64,000 nucleotides of DNA from Flammeovirgaceae bacterium UBA1842 (lineage in GTDB: Bacteria; Bacteroidota; Bacteroidia; Cytophagales; Cyclobacteriaceae), in the NCBI GenBank assembly GCA_002338655.1, contig DDIU01000011.1, positions 15,126 through 79,125 of the forward strand. The letters run 5' to 3'. Position 1 is the stretch's first letter, and each line of letters starts with the position of its first letter. A program made the translations under genes and the position numbers. Under the pieces are notes generated by a model. That model saw nothing but the letters and a program-made list of their open reading frames with translations. It did no database searches and was not told where the DNA came from. Shown one piece after another: positions 44,353 to 53,537 of this stretch.

Positions 44353-44366
44353 ATGATGAAAATCAT
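44353..44366. promoter_or_regulatory. FNR/CRP-type box between nirK and porin (ATGAT-GAAA-ATCAT)
   Basis: A perfect dyad, also TA-flanked. TAATTTG on the minus strand (44328-44322) gives a nirK start near 44315-44318, with the box at about -41. It could also serve the divergent porin. Confidence 0.72.
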
Positions 44367-44367
44367 A

Positions 44368-44388
44368 TTGACCTATGAGAATGGTCAA
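44368..44388. promoter_or_regulatory. Second inverted repeat TTGACC-N9-GGTCAA
   Basis: Perfect 6-bp arms directly beside the FNR/CRP-type box. The spacing differs from that of CRP/FNR sites, so a second regulator could bind here, for instance one sensing nitrite, NO or copper. Confidence 0.4.
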
Positions 44389-44443
44389 GATTAATGAATA
44401 GGGATCTTCCCTATTTAACCAATGTAACGAAATACATTCAATT

Positions 44444-45739
44444 ATGAAAAAACAATTTATAGTTATATTATTTACATCAATGTCTTTATGTCTTACAGGT
44501 ACCCTAAAGGCTCAATTTACCCTCTCTGGTGAATACAGGCCCAGAGCGGAATACCGTCATGGATATAAAACACTGGCGGAGGAAGACCAGCGTACTGCCT
44601 TCTTTTTAGACCAACGGGCTAGGCTTAACTTTGATTATGAAAATGATAAGTACCAATTTAAGCTAGTCATTCAAGACGTGCGCACATGGGGAAGTCAACC
44701 TCAACTGGTCACCAATGATGGGGCATTGACCACATTACATGAAGTTTGGGCTTCCATCAAAATAATTGACAATATCTATGCTAAAATTGGTCGGCAGGAA
44801 ATCATCTATGACAACTCCCGAATCTTTGGAAATGTTGGTTGGGCACAACAGAGCCGAAGCCATGACGCAGTTGTATTCAAACTCACACCCGGAGAAAGTA
44901 AAATAGATATAGGATTAGCCTTTAATCAGGATGCTCCTCAAATAAATACCGGATTTTACTCTATAGCCAACAGCTACAAAACGTTTCAGTATTTACATTA
45001 CTCACAGCAATTCAATAGTTTTAAGGGAAGCCTGTTATTCCTAAATAATGGAATGCAAGGGGGTACTCCTACTAACTACAAAACCTATTTTAGTCAAACC
45101 GTAGGAACACACCTAAGTTACAGTTCAGGGTCAATAAATCCCAGTCTGAGCTTCTACCACCAAAGTGGAAAAGAGCAGGATGGCGTTACTAAAATCAATG
45201 CATTTGAATTTGAGTTGGATGTTAAATATGCTGTTACTGATAATACCAGCTTAACCGCAGGCATTGAGTATATGTCAGGAAATGATGAAGTGAATCCTAA
45301 TGCAGAAAATAATGCCTTCAATCCCTTTTTTGGCACTAACCATGCATTCAATGGACTCATGGATTATTTCTATGTGGGCAATCATTTGGGCAATGTAGGC
45401 CTTCAGGATATATTTTTGAAAGCCAAAACCAAGGTTGGCAAAATTAGTCCAGGCGTTGACCTTCATTTTTTCTCCTCTGATGGCATAGTCCAAGACCCCA
45501 ATACGTTGCAAGGAATGAGTAAATACTTGGGTACAGAAGTAGATTTGGTGATAGACTATCAGCCTTCTGAAATGGTCAATTTTAAAATTGGGTACTCACA
45601 AATGTTTGCTTCAGAAACAATGGTTGTACTAAAAGGCGCTACAAATAATAATGCCACCAGTAATTGGGCCTGGGCAATGCTGACACTAAAGCCAAAATTC
45701 TTCACTACTAAGAAAGAGCAACAAGATACTGATAATTAG
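44444..45739 (+). CDS. Outer-membrane porin of the alginate-export-like fold
   Basis: 431 residues with signal peptide (to LKAQ, about 24), FTLSGEYRPRAEYRHGY, FDYENDKYQFKLVIQDVRTWG, YAKIGRQEIIYDNSRIFGNVGWAQQSRSHDA and many amphipathic strands. Bacteroidota carry such barrels beside nirK or nitrite genes, where nitrite or nitrate passage is plausible but unproven. It is divergent from nirK and shares its box region. It ends at a strong terminator. Confidence 0.8.
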   Translation: MKKQFIVILFTSMSLCLTGTLKAQFTLSGEYRPRAEYRHGYKTLAEEDQRTAFFLDQRARLNFDYENDKYQFKLVIQDVRTWGSQPQLVTNDGALTTLHEVWASIKIIDNIYAKIGRQEIIYDNSRIFGNVGWAQQSRSHDAVVFKLTPGESKIDIGLAFNQDAPQINTGFYSIANSYKTFQYLHYSQQFNSFKGSLLFLNNGMQGGTPTNYKTYFSQTVGTHLSYSSGSINPSLSFYHQSGKEQDGVTKINAFEFELDVKYAVTDNTSLTAGIEYMSGNDEVNPNAENNAFNPFFGTNHAFNGLMDYFYVGNHLGNVGLQDIFLKAKTKVGKISPGVDLHFFSSDGIVQDPNTLQGMSKYLGTEVDLVIDYQPSEMVNFKIGYSQMFASETMVVLKGATNNNATSNWAWAMLTLKPKFFTTKKEQQDTDN

Positions 45740-45760
45740 ATCACAGCTTATAAAACTTCA

Positions 45761-45803
45761 ATGCCGTCCCGAAAAAAGTTTTTTTTGGGACGGCATTTTT
45801 TTT
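45761..45803 (+). terminator. Rho-independent terminator of the porin gene
   Basis: A 10-bp stem (ATGCCGTCCC with GGGACGGCAT), an AT-rich loop and eight T. It lies between the converging porin and nos operon transcripts. Confidence 0.88.
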
Positions 45804-45848
45804 GGAATCTCAATTCAAACTGCTTTTAAAGCCTCTGAATGGTGAATT

Positions 45849-46262
45849 TTACTGAAAATGAGCGTTATAGGTATTAAAAGACTCCTTTAATTGCTCAATA
45901 ATTGCTGTTGCTTTTTGTTCGCTTTCTGCATCACCCAATGCTGTTATCAATTCTATATGAGGATAGAGCCATTTGTGAAGCTCATCATGGCTTTTACCTG
46001 TCATTGTACAACTTTTTATAAGGCCATTATTTTTATCCTTAAGTTGCTCGGCAAGCTGCTTATAGTCGCTACCATCATATTCATTGAGCATTTTTTCGCC
46101 ATCAAGAATGTAGGGTATCATTTCAGCATTTACTTTCCATTTTTGTCCATTGTCCAACTCAAGAGGTGAGTCATCGCTATGTTCATTATGTTCTGTAGTG
46201 CCAGTACAGCTAAATACGAATAATGCCATTAAAAACATGGCAGATAATTTAAGTGTTTTCAT
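45849..46262 (-). CDS. Small lipoprotein at the end of the nos operon
   Basis: 137 residues, lipobox Cys19 (VFSC), a His/Asp-rich linker (TTEHNEHSDDS) after the anchor, then a helical domain with CTMTGKSHDELHKWLYPHIELI. The His and Cys/Met residues could bind copper or haem. It lies 29 bases after nosY and is thus the last gene of the operon. No family name is recognised. Confidence 0.7.
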   Translation of the reverse strand: MKTLKLSAMFLMALFVFSCTGTTEHNEHSDDSPLELDNGQKWKVNAEMIPYILDGEKMLNEYDGSDYKQLAEQLKDKNNGLIKSCTMTGKSHDELHKWLYPHIELITALGDAESEQKATAIIEQLKESFNTYNAHFQ

Positions 46263-46291
46263 AGTATATTTTTTTAAGTGAATTATGCATT

Positions 46292-47074
46292 TTAGAAATC
46301 CTTACGTTTGGCTAATCTTACCATAGAAAGCACGGGAATGATTACCCAAAACAACCCACAGCTTAGTGAAACAATAAAGCCAATGGAAGTACCAAAAAAC
46401 TTATTGAAAACTGCTCCAGTGTATCCCAGTAATGCTGAAACATCAAGTTGTAACATTATCAAAATACGTGAAAGATCAATTGGATTCAATGTAGTCATTA
46501 TCAATGAAAATTTATCAAGTGGGTAATCTTCAAAAATGAACAACGACAATAAAAACAGGCCATCATAAAGCACCGCAAGAAATAACCAAACGAATATGGC
46601 TAAACTAAAGCCTTTAATTTTATTTTCATTTTTAACGGCTATTACAAATGCCAGGGCCACAAATGTGAAGGTAAGTAAGCTGCCTGCCAACAAGAGGACG
46701 ACAAAATTGGTGAGCGCTATCGACCCTAGAATGCCATAAAACAAAAACGGGATACCCAGCCCTAAAACAAAACTTAGTGTCAAAGAAATGGTGAGGCCAA
46801 AATATTGGCCAAGCAATATGGATTCCCTTCTGATAGGTTGGGCCAAAAGTAGCTCAATAAATTCCCGTGAATTATAATAATACATAACCCCAAACATGGT
46901 GGCTATTAATGGACAAAGAATGATGATTATATTCATCAAACTGACGACCGCCCGGCCTACATCATTGCTGAGATAAAGTAGTGATCCTGCAGTAACTGCA
47001 AAGAATAAAAAGTAGATCAAGCTCCACCTACTTCTAATCAAATCAAAAAAACTGTATTTAAATATCTTTATCAT
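46292..47074 (-). CDS. nosY: NosY, ABC permease for NosZ maturation
   Basis: 260 residues, six membrane helices, MFGVMYYYNSREFIELLLAQPIRRESILLGQYFGL typical of NosY. With NosF it forms the ATP-driven complex that works on NosD to deliver copper or sulfur to the CuZ centre of NosZ. Five bases after nosF. Confidence 0.93.
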   Translation of the reverse strand: MIKIFKYSFFDLIRSRWSLIYFLFFAVTAGSLLYLSNDVGRAVVSLMNIIIILCPLIATMFGVMYYYNSREFIELLLAQPIRRESILLGQYFGLTISLTLSFVLGLGIPFLFYGILGSIALTNFVVLLLAGSLLTFTFVALAFVIAVKNENKIKGFSLAIFVWLFLAVLYDGLFLLSLFIFEDYPLDKFSLIMTTLNPIDLSRILIMLQLDVSALLGYTGAVFNKFFGTSIGFIVSLSCGLFWVIIPVLSMVRLAKRKDF

Positions 47075-47079
47075 TTCAT

Positions 47080-47817
47080 TTAGTTCGGTAGTGATTCCAT
47101 TTCTTTATGCTCTTCGCTATTCTTCATAAGGATTTTCGCAATAGAACGCTCCAATTTGACTTCTCCAGTCATCTCTTGCATATCTTCCAAGGTTCCTCTG
47201 AAGAAGATTTTCCCTTCAAGTAAAAATATGATCTCATCAGCCAACTCCTCTACCAAATCCATAATATGGGTTGTGAGCAATATTACCTTGCCATTAATTC
47301 GTTCTTCGTTAATCAATTCTTTGAGACTAATCAATGCGATAGGATCAAGTCCAGCCGTAGGTTCGTCCAGGATAATATATTTAGCATTGAACATAAAACA
47401 AAGAACGAGGTTCACCTTTTGCCTTGTGCCACCGGAAAGGTTACTCAATCGGCTATTCAAAAATGGCTTCATACCAAACCTTTCAATCAACGGCTGTTCA
47501 TCTGCTGGCTCATTTCTGATGTCCTTCACCATTTTGATCACTTCAGCAACAGTAAGGTTTTCAGGAAATCGAGCGATCTGTGGCAGATAGCCAATTTGAT
47601 TTCTATATAGCCAGTTCCCCTTTATTTTCTCGCCACCAACTTCAATATTACCACCATCAGGAATTACCATTCCAAGAATGCTTTTGATGATGGTAGTTTT
47701 ACCAGATCCATTTGGTCCCAGAATAGCACAAATACCGGATTCCTTCACGTGCAGGTCAACTCCTTTAAGTACCTGATTTTTTCCAAATGCTTTCTCAAGT
47801 TTCGTAATCTCAATCAT
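47080..47817 (-). CDS. nosF: NosF, ABC ATPase for NosZ maturation
   Basis: 245 residues: Walker A GPNGSGKTTI, signature LSGGTRQK, Walker B YIILDEPTAGLDP, and switch His in LLTTH. Start overlaps the nosD stop by four bases. Confidence 0.95.
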   Translation of the reverse strand: MIEITKLEKAFGKNQVLKGVDLHVKESGICAILGPNGSGKTTIIKSILGMVIPDGGNIEVGGEKIKGNWLYRNQIGYLPQIARFPENLTVAEVIKMVKDIRNEPADEQPLIERFGMKPFLNSRLSNLSGGTRQKVNLVLCFMFNAKYIILDEPTAGLDPIALISLKELINEERINGKVILLTTHIMDLVEELADEIIFLLEGKIFFRGTLEDMQEMTGEVKLERSIAKILMKNSEEHKEMESLPN

Positions 47818-49043
47818 AAATTTGGTCTCATTAAAGGTCTGTCATCCACCAACGTGGCAGGTGTAAACACAGGGGTTACTTTTTCGGCAAAATTCAACAA
47901 ATCAACAAATGGGCTCCTGAGTAGTATGATGGATGATTCACTCCGCGTTACTATATAGGAAAACAATTTCACTGGCCTATGTGGCACGTCACCAATTCCA
48001 TCTTTATCCAAATCGTAGCCGGCATATTCACTCCAGTAATTACCTGTGTAAACATTATAATTTCTCGAACTATTTGTGGCTACATCAAAGGTGTTATTGA
48101 AAAAATTATTAGCACTTATGGTATTATCCATACTGCTGCCTAGTAGGCGCAATGCCCACCCATTCTGCTCAAAGGTGTTGTTTGTAATTTTTAATCGTGT
48201 AGCACTTTCACCATAAATGGCCGTGGTATTGGTAGTAAATCTATTGTTGATTATTTCACTGTCATAAATCTCCTTTAGCAAAAGTCCATAGGCTGACGTT
48301 CCCCAATTTCGATCGAAGTGATTCTCCTTCATAAGGATGTTTTTTGAGAACATAACCGCAACACCCGCTCCATTATTTCTAAAAGTATTTCCTACATAAG
48401 TATCATTGTCTGAAAACATAAAATGAAGGCCATAACGTACATTGTCTTCCGTTACATTATTTATTATATCACTATGATCAACAAATTCAAGGTAAATCCC
48501 ATCTCGATGTTTCTTAATTATATTATGCTCAATACTCATGTTTTTGCAATACCAAAGATGAATGGCATTGCCCGATGATATTTCTGCGATAGCTTCGCCC
48601 AAGATAACATTGTCTTTTATCAGGCAGTGCGATGATTTCTGAAGATATATACCAAAAAAGGTATTGATCAATCTGTTATTGATAATCACTACTCCCTTAC
48701 TTCTCACTACATTTATACCTGCCCGGTCTACTCTATAACTAGTGCCTACATTTTGAATCTGAAAGCCCTCCATCCTTACGCTATCAGCGGTAATTGTAAA
48801 TATTTCGTTGTCATTCTCACCATCAACAATCGGCCATTCGTACCCTATCAGGGTAAGTTTTTTGTTGATAATAATATTGCCCTCTTTATAAATTCCGGAT
48901 TTTACCAATATGGTGTCTCCATTATTGGAGTCTTCAATAGCTGCCTTTATTGAAGTATAAATACAGCTTTCGCATACTTCAAGCTCTGTAGCGTGAATTG
49001 ATATCACATTCAGAAAAAAGAACATAAAAATCAAATAACGCAT
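47814..49043 (-). CDS. nosD: NosD, periplasmic copper-delivery beta-helix protein
   Basis: 409 residues with signal peptide (about 1-19) and right-handed beta-helix repeats (NxF/NxI turns such as GNTFRNNGAGVAVMFSKNILMKEN), ending in GNYWSEYAGYDLDKDGIGDVPHRPVK, a NosD hallmark. Accepts copper from NosL and passes it to NosZ. Confidence 0.95.
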   Translation of the reverse strand: MRYLIFMFFFLNVISIHATELEVCESCIYTSIKAAIEDSNNGDTILVKSGIYKEGNIIINKKLTLIGYEWPIVDGENDNEIFTITADSVRMEGFQIQNVGTSYRVDRAGINVVRSKGVVIINNRLINTFFGIYLQKSSHCLIKDNVILGEAIAEISSGNAIHLWYCKNMSIEHNIIKKHRDGIYLEFVDHSDIINNVTEDNVRYGLHFMFSDNDTYVGNTFRNNGAGVAVMFSKNILMKENHFDRNWGTSAYGLLLKEIYDSEIINNRFTTNTTAIYGESATRLKITNNTFEQNGWALRLLGSSMDNTISANNFFNNTFDVATNSSRNYNVYTGNYWSEYAGYDLDKDGIGDVPHRPVKLFSYIVTRSESSIILLRSPFVDLLNFAEKVTPVFTPATLVDDRPLMRPNL

Positions 49044-49492
49044 TATTGTGAAATAGTAGGTAGTTCTTTAAATTTTTCGTTTAACTCGGACCAAGTATAT
49101 AATGTGCCACCAAAGCCATGTTGGTACTTTTTGCCCATTTCCAGACTAGAAACACCTGTAATGTACATTCCCATAGGGCTAGGTAATTGTCCAGATCTTA
49201 GGTAAGTACAATCAGCGGCTGGTTTTAATTTTTTTTCATCAATGGTAGAAACCAAGGTAAGTGCATAATCCGTTGTGGCGTGCTCGTGTTTATAGTTGAT
49301 CATACATTCGATGGCATCAAATTTATATACCTTTCCCTTATCAGTGACCAGTTCACCGGCATAACGTGAATCTACAATTGTCATCTGACAAAATGCACAT
49401 CCGTCTTGGCCATAGTTAATGGGCTTCATTTCTGGTTTGCACGTACTAAAAAATAGGATTGTGCTGAAGAAAAATAAATATTTAGTTCTCAT
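49043..49492 (-). CDS. nosL: NosL, copper-binding lipoprotein
   Basis: 149 residues: lipobox Cys18 (FSTC), copper motif CAFCQMTI (about 32-39), YAGELVTDKGKVYKFDAIECMINY and SPMGMYITG. Delivers Cu(I) to NosD. Stop and start of nosL-nosD overlap by one base (TAATG). Confidence 0.95.
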   Translation of the reverse strand: MRTKYLFFFSTILFFSTCKPEMKPINYGQDGCAFCQMTIVDSRYAGELVTDKGKVYKFDAIECMINYKHEHATTDYALTLVSTIDEKKLKPAADCTYLRSGQLPSPMGMYITGVSSLEMGKKYQHGFGGTLYTWSELNEKFKELPTISQ

Positions 49493-49499
49493 ATTCGGA

Positions 49500-50087
49500 T
49501 TAACTTTGGTTAAGCCTCCTCTTCTTTCCGGACAAATAGTAGGAAGCCGAAGCTAATAGAATACCAAATCCGAGAAACAAACTACCCCAATGAGGATAGG
49601 AGATTGCTTTAAAATTCAATAACATCTTAGACCCTATAACCGGAGGCTGATAAGCCATGCCGGGTACTTTTATAGGAGCCGTTGGACTCAGGTTATGACC
49701 ATAGTCGTATTCCCAAAGGTAAAAATCATAAATCCCCAGTATACCTAACCCTATCATGATTATAATCCATGTTAAAACCATTTTTCTGTTTCCTATAAAT
49801 GAAAATATAACCCCTAGGACAGCCATTGTTACCACAATGTATGGAAAGTAAGTAAGCTCAGGAATAGAATCAGGTTCAATGTTTTTCATCCCAACATAGT
49901 GGTTAAGGATGTTTATATTTTGCAGTGTAAACTCTGAATCACCTGTGATTTTATCTATCCAAATGTACATACTGATACCACCAGGATATTGCGGGGCTTC
50001 TAGCGTGATCTTCCATAGAGGTACCGCAAACAAGGAAAGTAGCAATAATGCACCAACCAACATGAGTACTTTAGATAATTTAGACAT
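49500..50087 (-). CDS. Membrane protein conserved in Bacteroidota nos operons
   Basis: 195 residues with four membrane helices. The first is an uncleaved anchor. A periplasmic loop follows with FTLQNINILNHYVGMKNIEPDSIPE, whose His and Met are candidate copper ligands, and a later loop with PIKVPGMAYQPPVIG. It lies between nosZ and nosL, seven bases from nosL. It has no NosR or NosB signature I can name. A copper relay or NosZ assembly role is inference from position. Confidence 0.7.
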   Translation of the reverse strand: MSKLSKVLMLVGALLLLSLFAVPLWKITLEAPQYPGGISMYIWIDKITGDSEFTLQNINILNHYVGMKNIEPDSIPELTYFPYIVVTMAVLGVIFSFIGNRKMVLTWIIIMIGLGILGIYDFYLWEYDYGHNLSPTAPIKVPGMAYQPPVIGSKMLLNFKAISYPHWGSLFLGFGILLASASYYLSGKKRRLNQS

Positions 50088-50165
50088 TGCGAAGTATTTA
50101 AAAAAAGGAGGCTCACAGAAGAGTAAACCCCCTTTTCAACCTGTGAAATTATTTTAGTCGTTCAT

Positions 50166-52121
50166 TTAATCTTCACCCATCGACCATTTCAATGGTACAT
50201 CAGACCCTGCTGGCGATACGCGAACGTAACCCTGCATCTCTTGGTGGAGTGCTGAACAGAAGTCTGTACAGTAGAATGGATAAACACCTTCCCTTTGAGG
50301 TACCCATCGCAAAGTTTCGGTTTGACCTGGCATTACAAGCAACTCGGCATTACGGGCACCCATTATGCTAAATCCATGAGGTACATCCCAGTCTTGTTCA
50401 AGGTTGGTCAAGTGAAAATACACCTCATCACCTACCTTAATTCCTTCAATATTATCTGGGTTTAAGTGGCTTCTTATCGAGGTCATATATACCCTTACCA
50501 CTTTGCCTTCACGAACCACCTTGGCGTCTCTTTCATTCTTAATGGCGTAGGCATGTTCATTTTCGTTGATAGGATAAATCTTTTTAGAGTTTTTCATTAC
50601 CAACTCTGCTGGGATAGCTTGGGCATAATGCGGCTCACCTATTGTAGGGAAATCAAGCAACAGCTCCATTTTATCGCCTGAAATGTCATATAACTGCGCA
50701 GAATGGTTCATCTCCGGCCCAGTGGGCAAATAGCGGTCTTTTGTAATCTTGTTCAAGGCCACAAGATATTTTCCCCATGGTTTTTTTGAATCACCACCTG
50801 GAATCATCAAGTGTCCAATAGAATAGTAAGCAGGTAGTCTATCCAACACTTCCCATGTTCCTATTTTCCATTTCACTACCTCAGACGATATAAAGAATGA
50901 GGTATAGGCATTACCTTTATTATCAAATTCAGTGTGCAATGGTCCTAAGCCACCACTGACAACAGTACCAGCCACAACATCTTCAAAGTTTAATATAGGA
51001 ATACCATCTACGTCACCGTCAAACGATTCGTTTTCAATGGCTTTTAACATTTTTTCAAATGAATGTACAGTAAGGTCTGCTGAAAGCTTTCCATTACCTA
51101 CAATGTATTCACCCGTTGGGTCAACATCAACCCCATGTGGAGATTTTGGAGTTGGTAAATAATAGATTAAACCAGGGCATTCTGAAGGGATAAGTACCTT
51201 AACCCCACTTATTTTATTAGAAGTAGCAGTATGGGTTATATCACTATAGACATTATGCATATACTCTACTGGAAAATCCCTTCCTTTTCCCTCCTTGATA
51301 TATTCTTCCGCTTTTTTCCAATTTACTGCTGCTATAAAATCTTTGTCGTTTTGAGAAGCATTGATTTCCTTCAGCGTGTGTGATTGTTCAGTATTATAGG
51401 TAGTAAAGAAAGTCCAGTCACTTGATTTACCTTTTCCTGAATGTGCTAGATCATAGTCAAAACCGGGCACCAAAATTTGGAAAGATACAGCCATCTCGCC
51501 TGGTTTATCCGCTCTAATATAGGATAGTGCTCCTCTAAAATTCTCCTTATAAGAGTTGATTGCAACATCCTTTTGAGGAATGGGCACACTAAAACGTGTT
51601 CCTGCTACTACATATTCAGAGTTTTCAGTAATAAATGGTGAACTATGGTTACCACCGCTATTAGGAATCTCAATTATTTCCGTTGTTTCAAACGTAGTCA
51701 GATCAATTCTTGCGATACGTGGTGTATTATTACCATTAATGAAAATCCATCTACCATCCGGCACACCATTCGTTTGTGATAATTCTGGATGGTGAGCATC
51801 GTCCCAAGGCACGAAGCCAAAGGATGTGTTGAGCATGGGTATGGTTTCTTCATTATAACCATAGGACTTTTCTGCATCTTGAGAAAAGACTGGGATTACT
51901 TTGAGTAACCTACCTGATGGAAGGCCATACACACTAAGCTGGCCACTAAAACCTCCGGACATAAAAGCGTAAAATTCGTCATATTCACCTGGGGCGACAT
52001 AGACTTTTTCTGCTGCTTTCGAGCTGCTCAAAGCTCCTTTTCCGGCCGAATCGCCACCGCTATTACACCCAATAAAGGTGGCCAAAATAGCAGCCGTTAA
52101 TAAGTTTAGATAGATTTTCAT
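50166..52121 (-). CDS. nosZ: Nitrous oxide reductase, clade II
   Basis: 651 residues. The signal is Sec-type, with a lipobox-like IGC at Cys19, not a twin-arginine signal; that marks clade II (atypical) NosZ. The beta-propeller with CuZ histidines includes DDAHHPELS, and the C-terminal cupredoxin has CuA ligands C618, C622, H626, M629 (CTDFCSALHQEM). Reduces N2O to N2 in the periplasm. It lies 15 bases after the cytochrome gene that probably supplies electrons. No nosR is present, as usual for clade II. Confidence 0.97.
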   Translation of the reverse strand: MKIYLNLLTAAILATFIGCNSGGDSAGKGALSSSKAAEKVYVAPGEYDEFYAFMSGGFSGQLSVYGLPSGRLLKVIPVFSQDAEKSYGYNEETIPMLNTSFGFVPWDDAHHPELSQTNGVPDGRWIFINGNNTPRIARIDLTTFETTEIIEIPNSGGNHSSPFITENSEYVVAGTRFSVPIPQKDVAINSYKENFRGALSYIRADKPGEMAVSFQILVPGFDYDLAHSGKGKSSDWTFFTTYNTEQSHTLKEINASQNDKDFIAAVNWKKAEEYIKEGKGRDFPVEYMHNVYSDITHTATSNKISGVKVLIPSECPGLIYYLPTPKSPHGVDVDPTGEYIVGNGKLSADLTVHSFEKMLKAIENESFDGDVDGIPILNFEDVVAGTVVSGGLGPLHTEFDNKGNAYTSFFISSEVVKWKIGTWEVLDRLPAYYSIGHLMIPGGDSKKPWGKYLVALNKITKDRYLPTGPEMNHSAQLYDISGDKMELLLDFPTIGEPHYAQAIPAELVMKNSKKIYPINENEHAYAIKNERDAKVVREGKVVRVYMTSIRSHLNPDNIEGIKVGDEVYFHLTNLEQDWDVPHGFSIMGARNAELLVMPGQTETLRWVPQREGVYPFYCTDFCSALHQEMQGYVRVSPAGSDVPLKWSMGED

Positions 52122-52136
52122 AATAGTAAATTTTGT

Positions 52137-52616
52137 TTACAGTGTTCTAATGTATTCAAGCACTTTGCGGGCTTGATCCTGAGTTAGGTTTTGGTTGGCC
52201 ATTGGTGCACCATTGGCTTCCACTAAAAGTTGCTTTGCTATTGGATCATTTTTTACCATTTCCTCAGGGTTAAGAATCATATTCATGATCCATTCAGGAG
52301 TTCTTCTTTCTAGTAGTCCTTTAGGTGCCGGGCCTATAAATTTCTTGTCAACCTTGTGGCATGCGGTACACATTTCCTCATAAATTTTCTGGCCATCTAG
52401 GGCCATTTCTTGATTTATGGCACCCAATTCCACATTCGTTACTGGCCCAATCCCTTTGTTGCTCTTCCAGTTTTTCATGGCATCTTCAGGGCTAGCCATT
52501 TTGGCTGACTCTGAAACATGTTTTGGTGGTGGCAATGTTTTCTTTTCACCCCCTCCACAAGAGGAAAGTATTAAAGAAGCCATTGCAATTGCTGCTGTGT
52601 ATATAATTCTATGCAT
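52137..52616 (-). CDS. Cytochrome c lipoprotein, first gene of the nos operon
   Basis: 159 residues from the ATG at 52616: lipobox Cys20 (LILSSC), a Pro/Ser-rich linker and one cytochrome c domain with CTACH (83-87) and APMANQNLTQDQARKVLEYI holding the Met ligand. Position ahead of nosZ makes it the likely periplasmic donor. A longer start adds 18 residues before the signal and is unlikely. Confidence 0.9.
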   Translation of the reverse strand: MHRIIYTAAIAMASLILSSCGGGEKKTLPPPKHVSESAKMASPEDAMKNWKSNKGIGPVTNVELGAINQEMALDGQKIYEEMCTACHKVDKKFIGPAPKGLLERRTPEWIMNMILNPEEMVKNDPIAKQLLVEANGAPMANQNLTQDQARKVLEYIRTL

Positions 52617-52688
52617 TGTTTGTTTTTGTTTGTTTACAAATTTGATTTTAAAATGAAGGACTTTCTCCAATGTATGTCATGTCGAAAT

Positions 52689-52702
52689 ATGATTTTAATC
52701 AG
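52689..52702. promoter_or_regulatory. FNR/CRP-type box of the nos operon (ATGAT-TTTA-ATCAG)
   Basis: Centre 79 bases before the cytochrome ATG; it overlaps the last codon and stop of the ric gene. It implies a promoter for nos separate from ric. Confidence 0.6.
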
Positions 52703-53421
52703 CCATTCAACTCAGACTCCAGCACTATGGCTTTAGGGAAAAGGATATTGTTTTCTAAATGAATGTGTTGAAACAAGTCTGATTCAAAATCCTTTAACTT
52801 CTGAAATAATACCCTGTAGGTTGTACAAGCGTCTTGTGGGGGCTCAAAATTTGATGTCACAGAAGCTATTTCCTTCATTATGCTACCAGCTTTATCATGC
52901 TCGTCCAACATGGCATTGATCGGGTTTTTAATGGTTCCAAAATGCACAGGATCCAGTGTTGAGCTTTTCCTTTTAACTACCAGCATTTCCTTTACATATG
53001 GAAAAAGAATTGCCTCTTCTTTTGTCATGTGTGGATATAACTCGTTCTCCATTTCTTCCACCATATTCAACAAATCCTTGGTTTCAGGATGCCTACCCCC
53101 ATGCACCTGAGCTACTTTTTCTGAATAGGCACGTATCATTGGCAAATTGTTGTTCACATACTCATGGTGAGTGTTTACAATATGATCTGCCAGCCTATCG
53201 AGTTCCCAATTGTTATAATCACCGGTCTGGTCTGCCTTGACCACAATAGCTTTTAGTTCTTTGATCAGTTGCTCCTCATCCAAATTATGTTTTGTGCAGG
53301 CGGCATTAATAGTTATCCCTCCACCACAGCAAAAATCGATTCCGTGTTTTTTAAAAACATCAGCATAACGATAGTCTTCGGCTACCAGGGTACCGATTTT
53401 TCTTTCTTTTAAATTTTCCAT
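52699..53421 (-). CDS. ric: Iron-sulfur cluster repair di-iron protein (Ric/ScdA/YtfE family)
   Basis: 240 residues: ScdA N-terminal domain (RYADVFKKHGIDFCCGGG) and a hemerythrin-like four-helix domain with di-iron His/Glu in DHIVNTHHEYV, YPHMTKEEAILFPY, LDEHDKAGSI and HIHLENNILFP. Repairs Fe-S clusters after NO or oxidative damage, fitting a nitrite respirer. Separate promoter with a box at 53469-53482. Confidence 0.95.
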   Translation of the reverse strand: MENLKERKIGTLVAEDYRYADVFKKHGIDFCCGGGITINAACTKHNLDEEQLIKELKAIVVKADQTGDYNNWELDRLADHIVNTHHEYVNNNLPMIRAYSEKVAQVHGGRHPETKDLLNMVEEMENELYPHMTKEEAILFPYVKEMLVVKRKSSTLDPVHFGTIKNPINAMLDEHDKAGSIMKEIASVTSNFEPPQDACTTYRVLFQKLKDFESDLFQHIHLENNILFPKAIVLESELNG

Positions 53422-53468
53422 GTCTTTTGTTTTTTTTACAAAGTATGGTTACAAATCATAGTTCTCAT

Positions 53469-53482
53469 ATGATCTGGATCAT
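53469..53482. promoter_or_regulatory. Shared FNR/CRP-type box of ric and osmC (ATGAT-CTGG-ATCAT)
   Basis: Perfect dyad between divergent genes. On the minus strand TACTTTG (53445-53439) and on the plus strand a TTTG at 53509-53512 both fall where -7 elements belong, so one box would sit near -41.5 for both promoters. Confidence 0.75.
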
Positions 53483-53537
53483 ATTATATAAGGAGTCTTA
53501 TCACGTTTTTTGTATTACAGCAAAAACAAATCTTACT

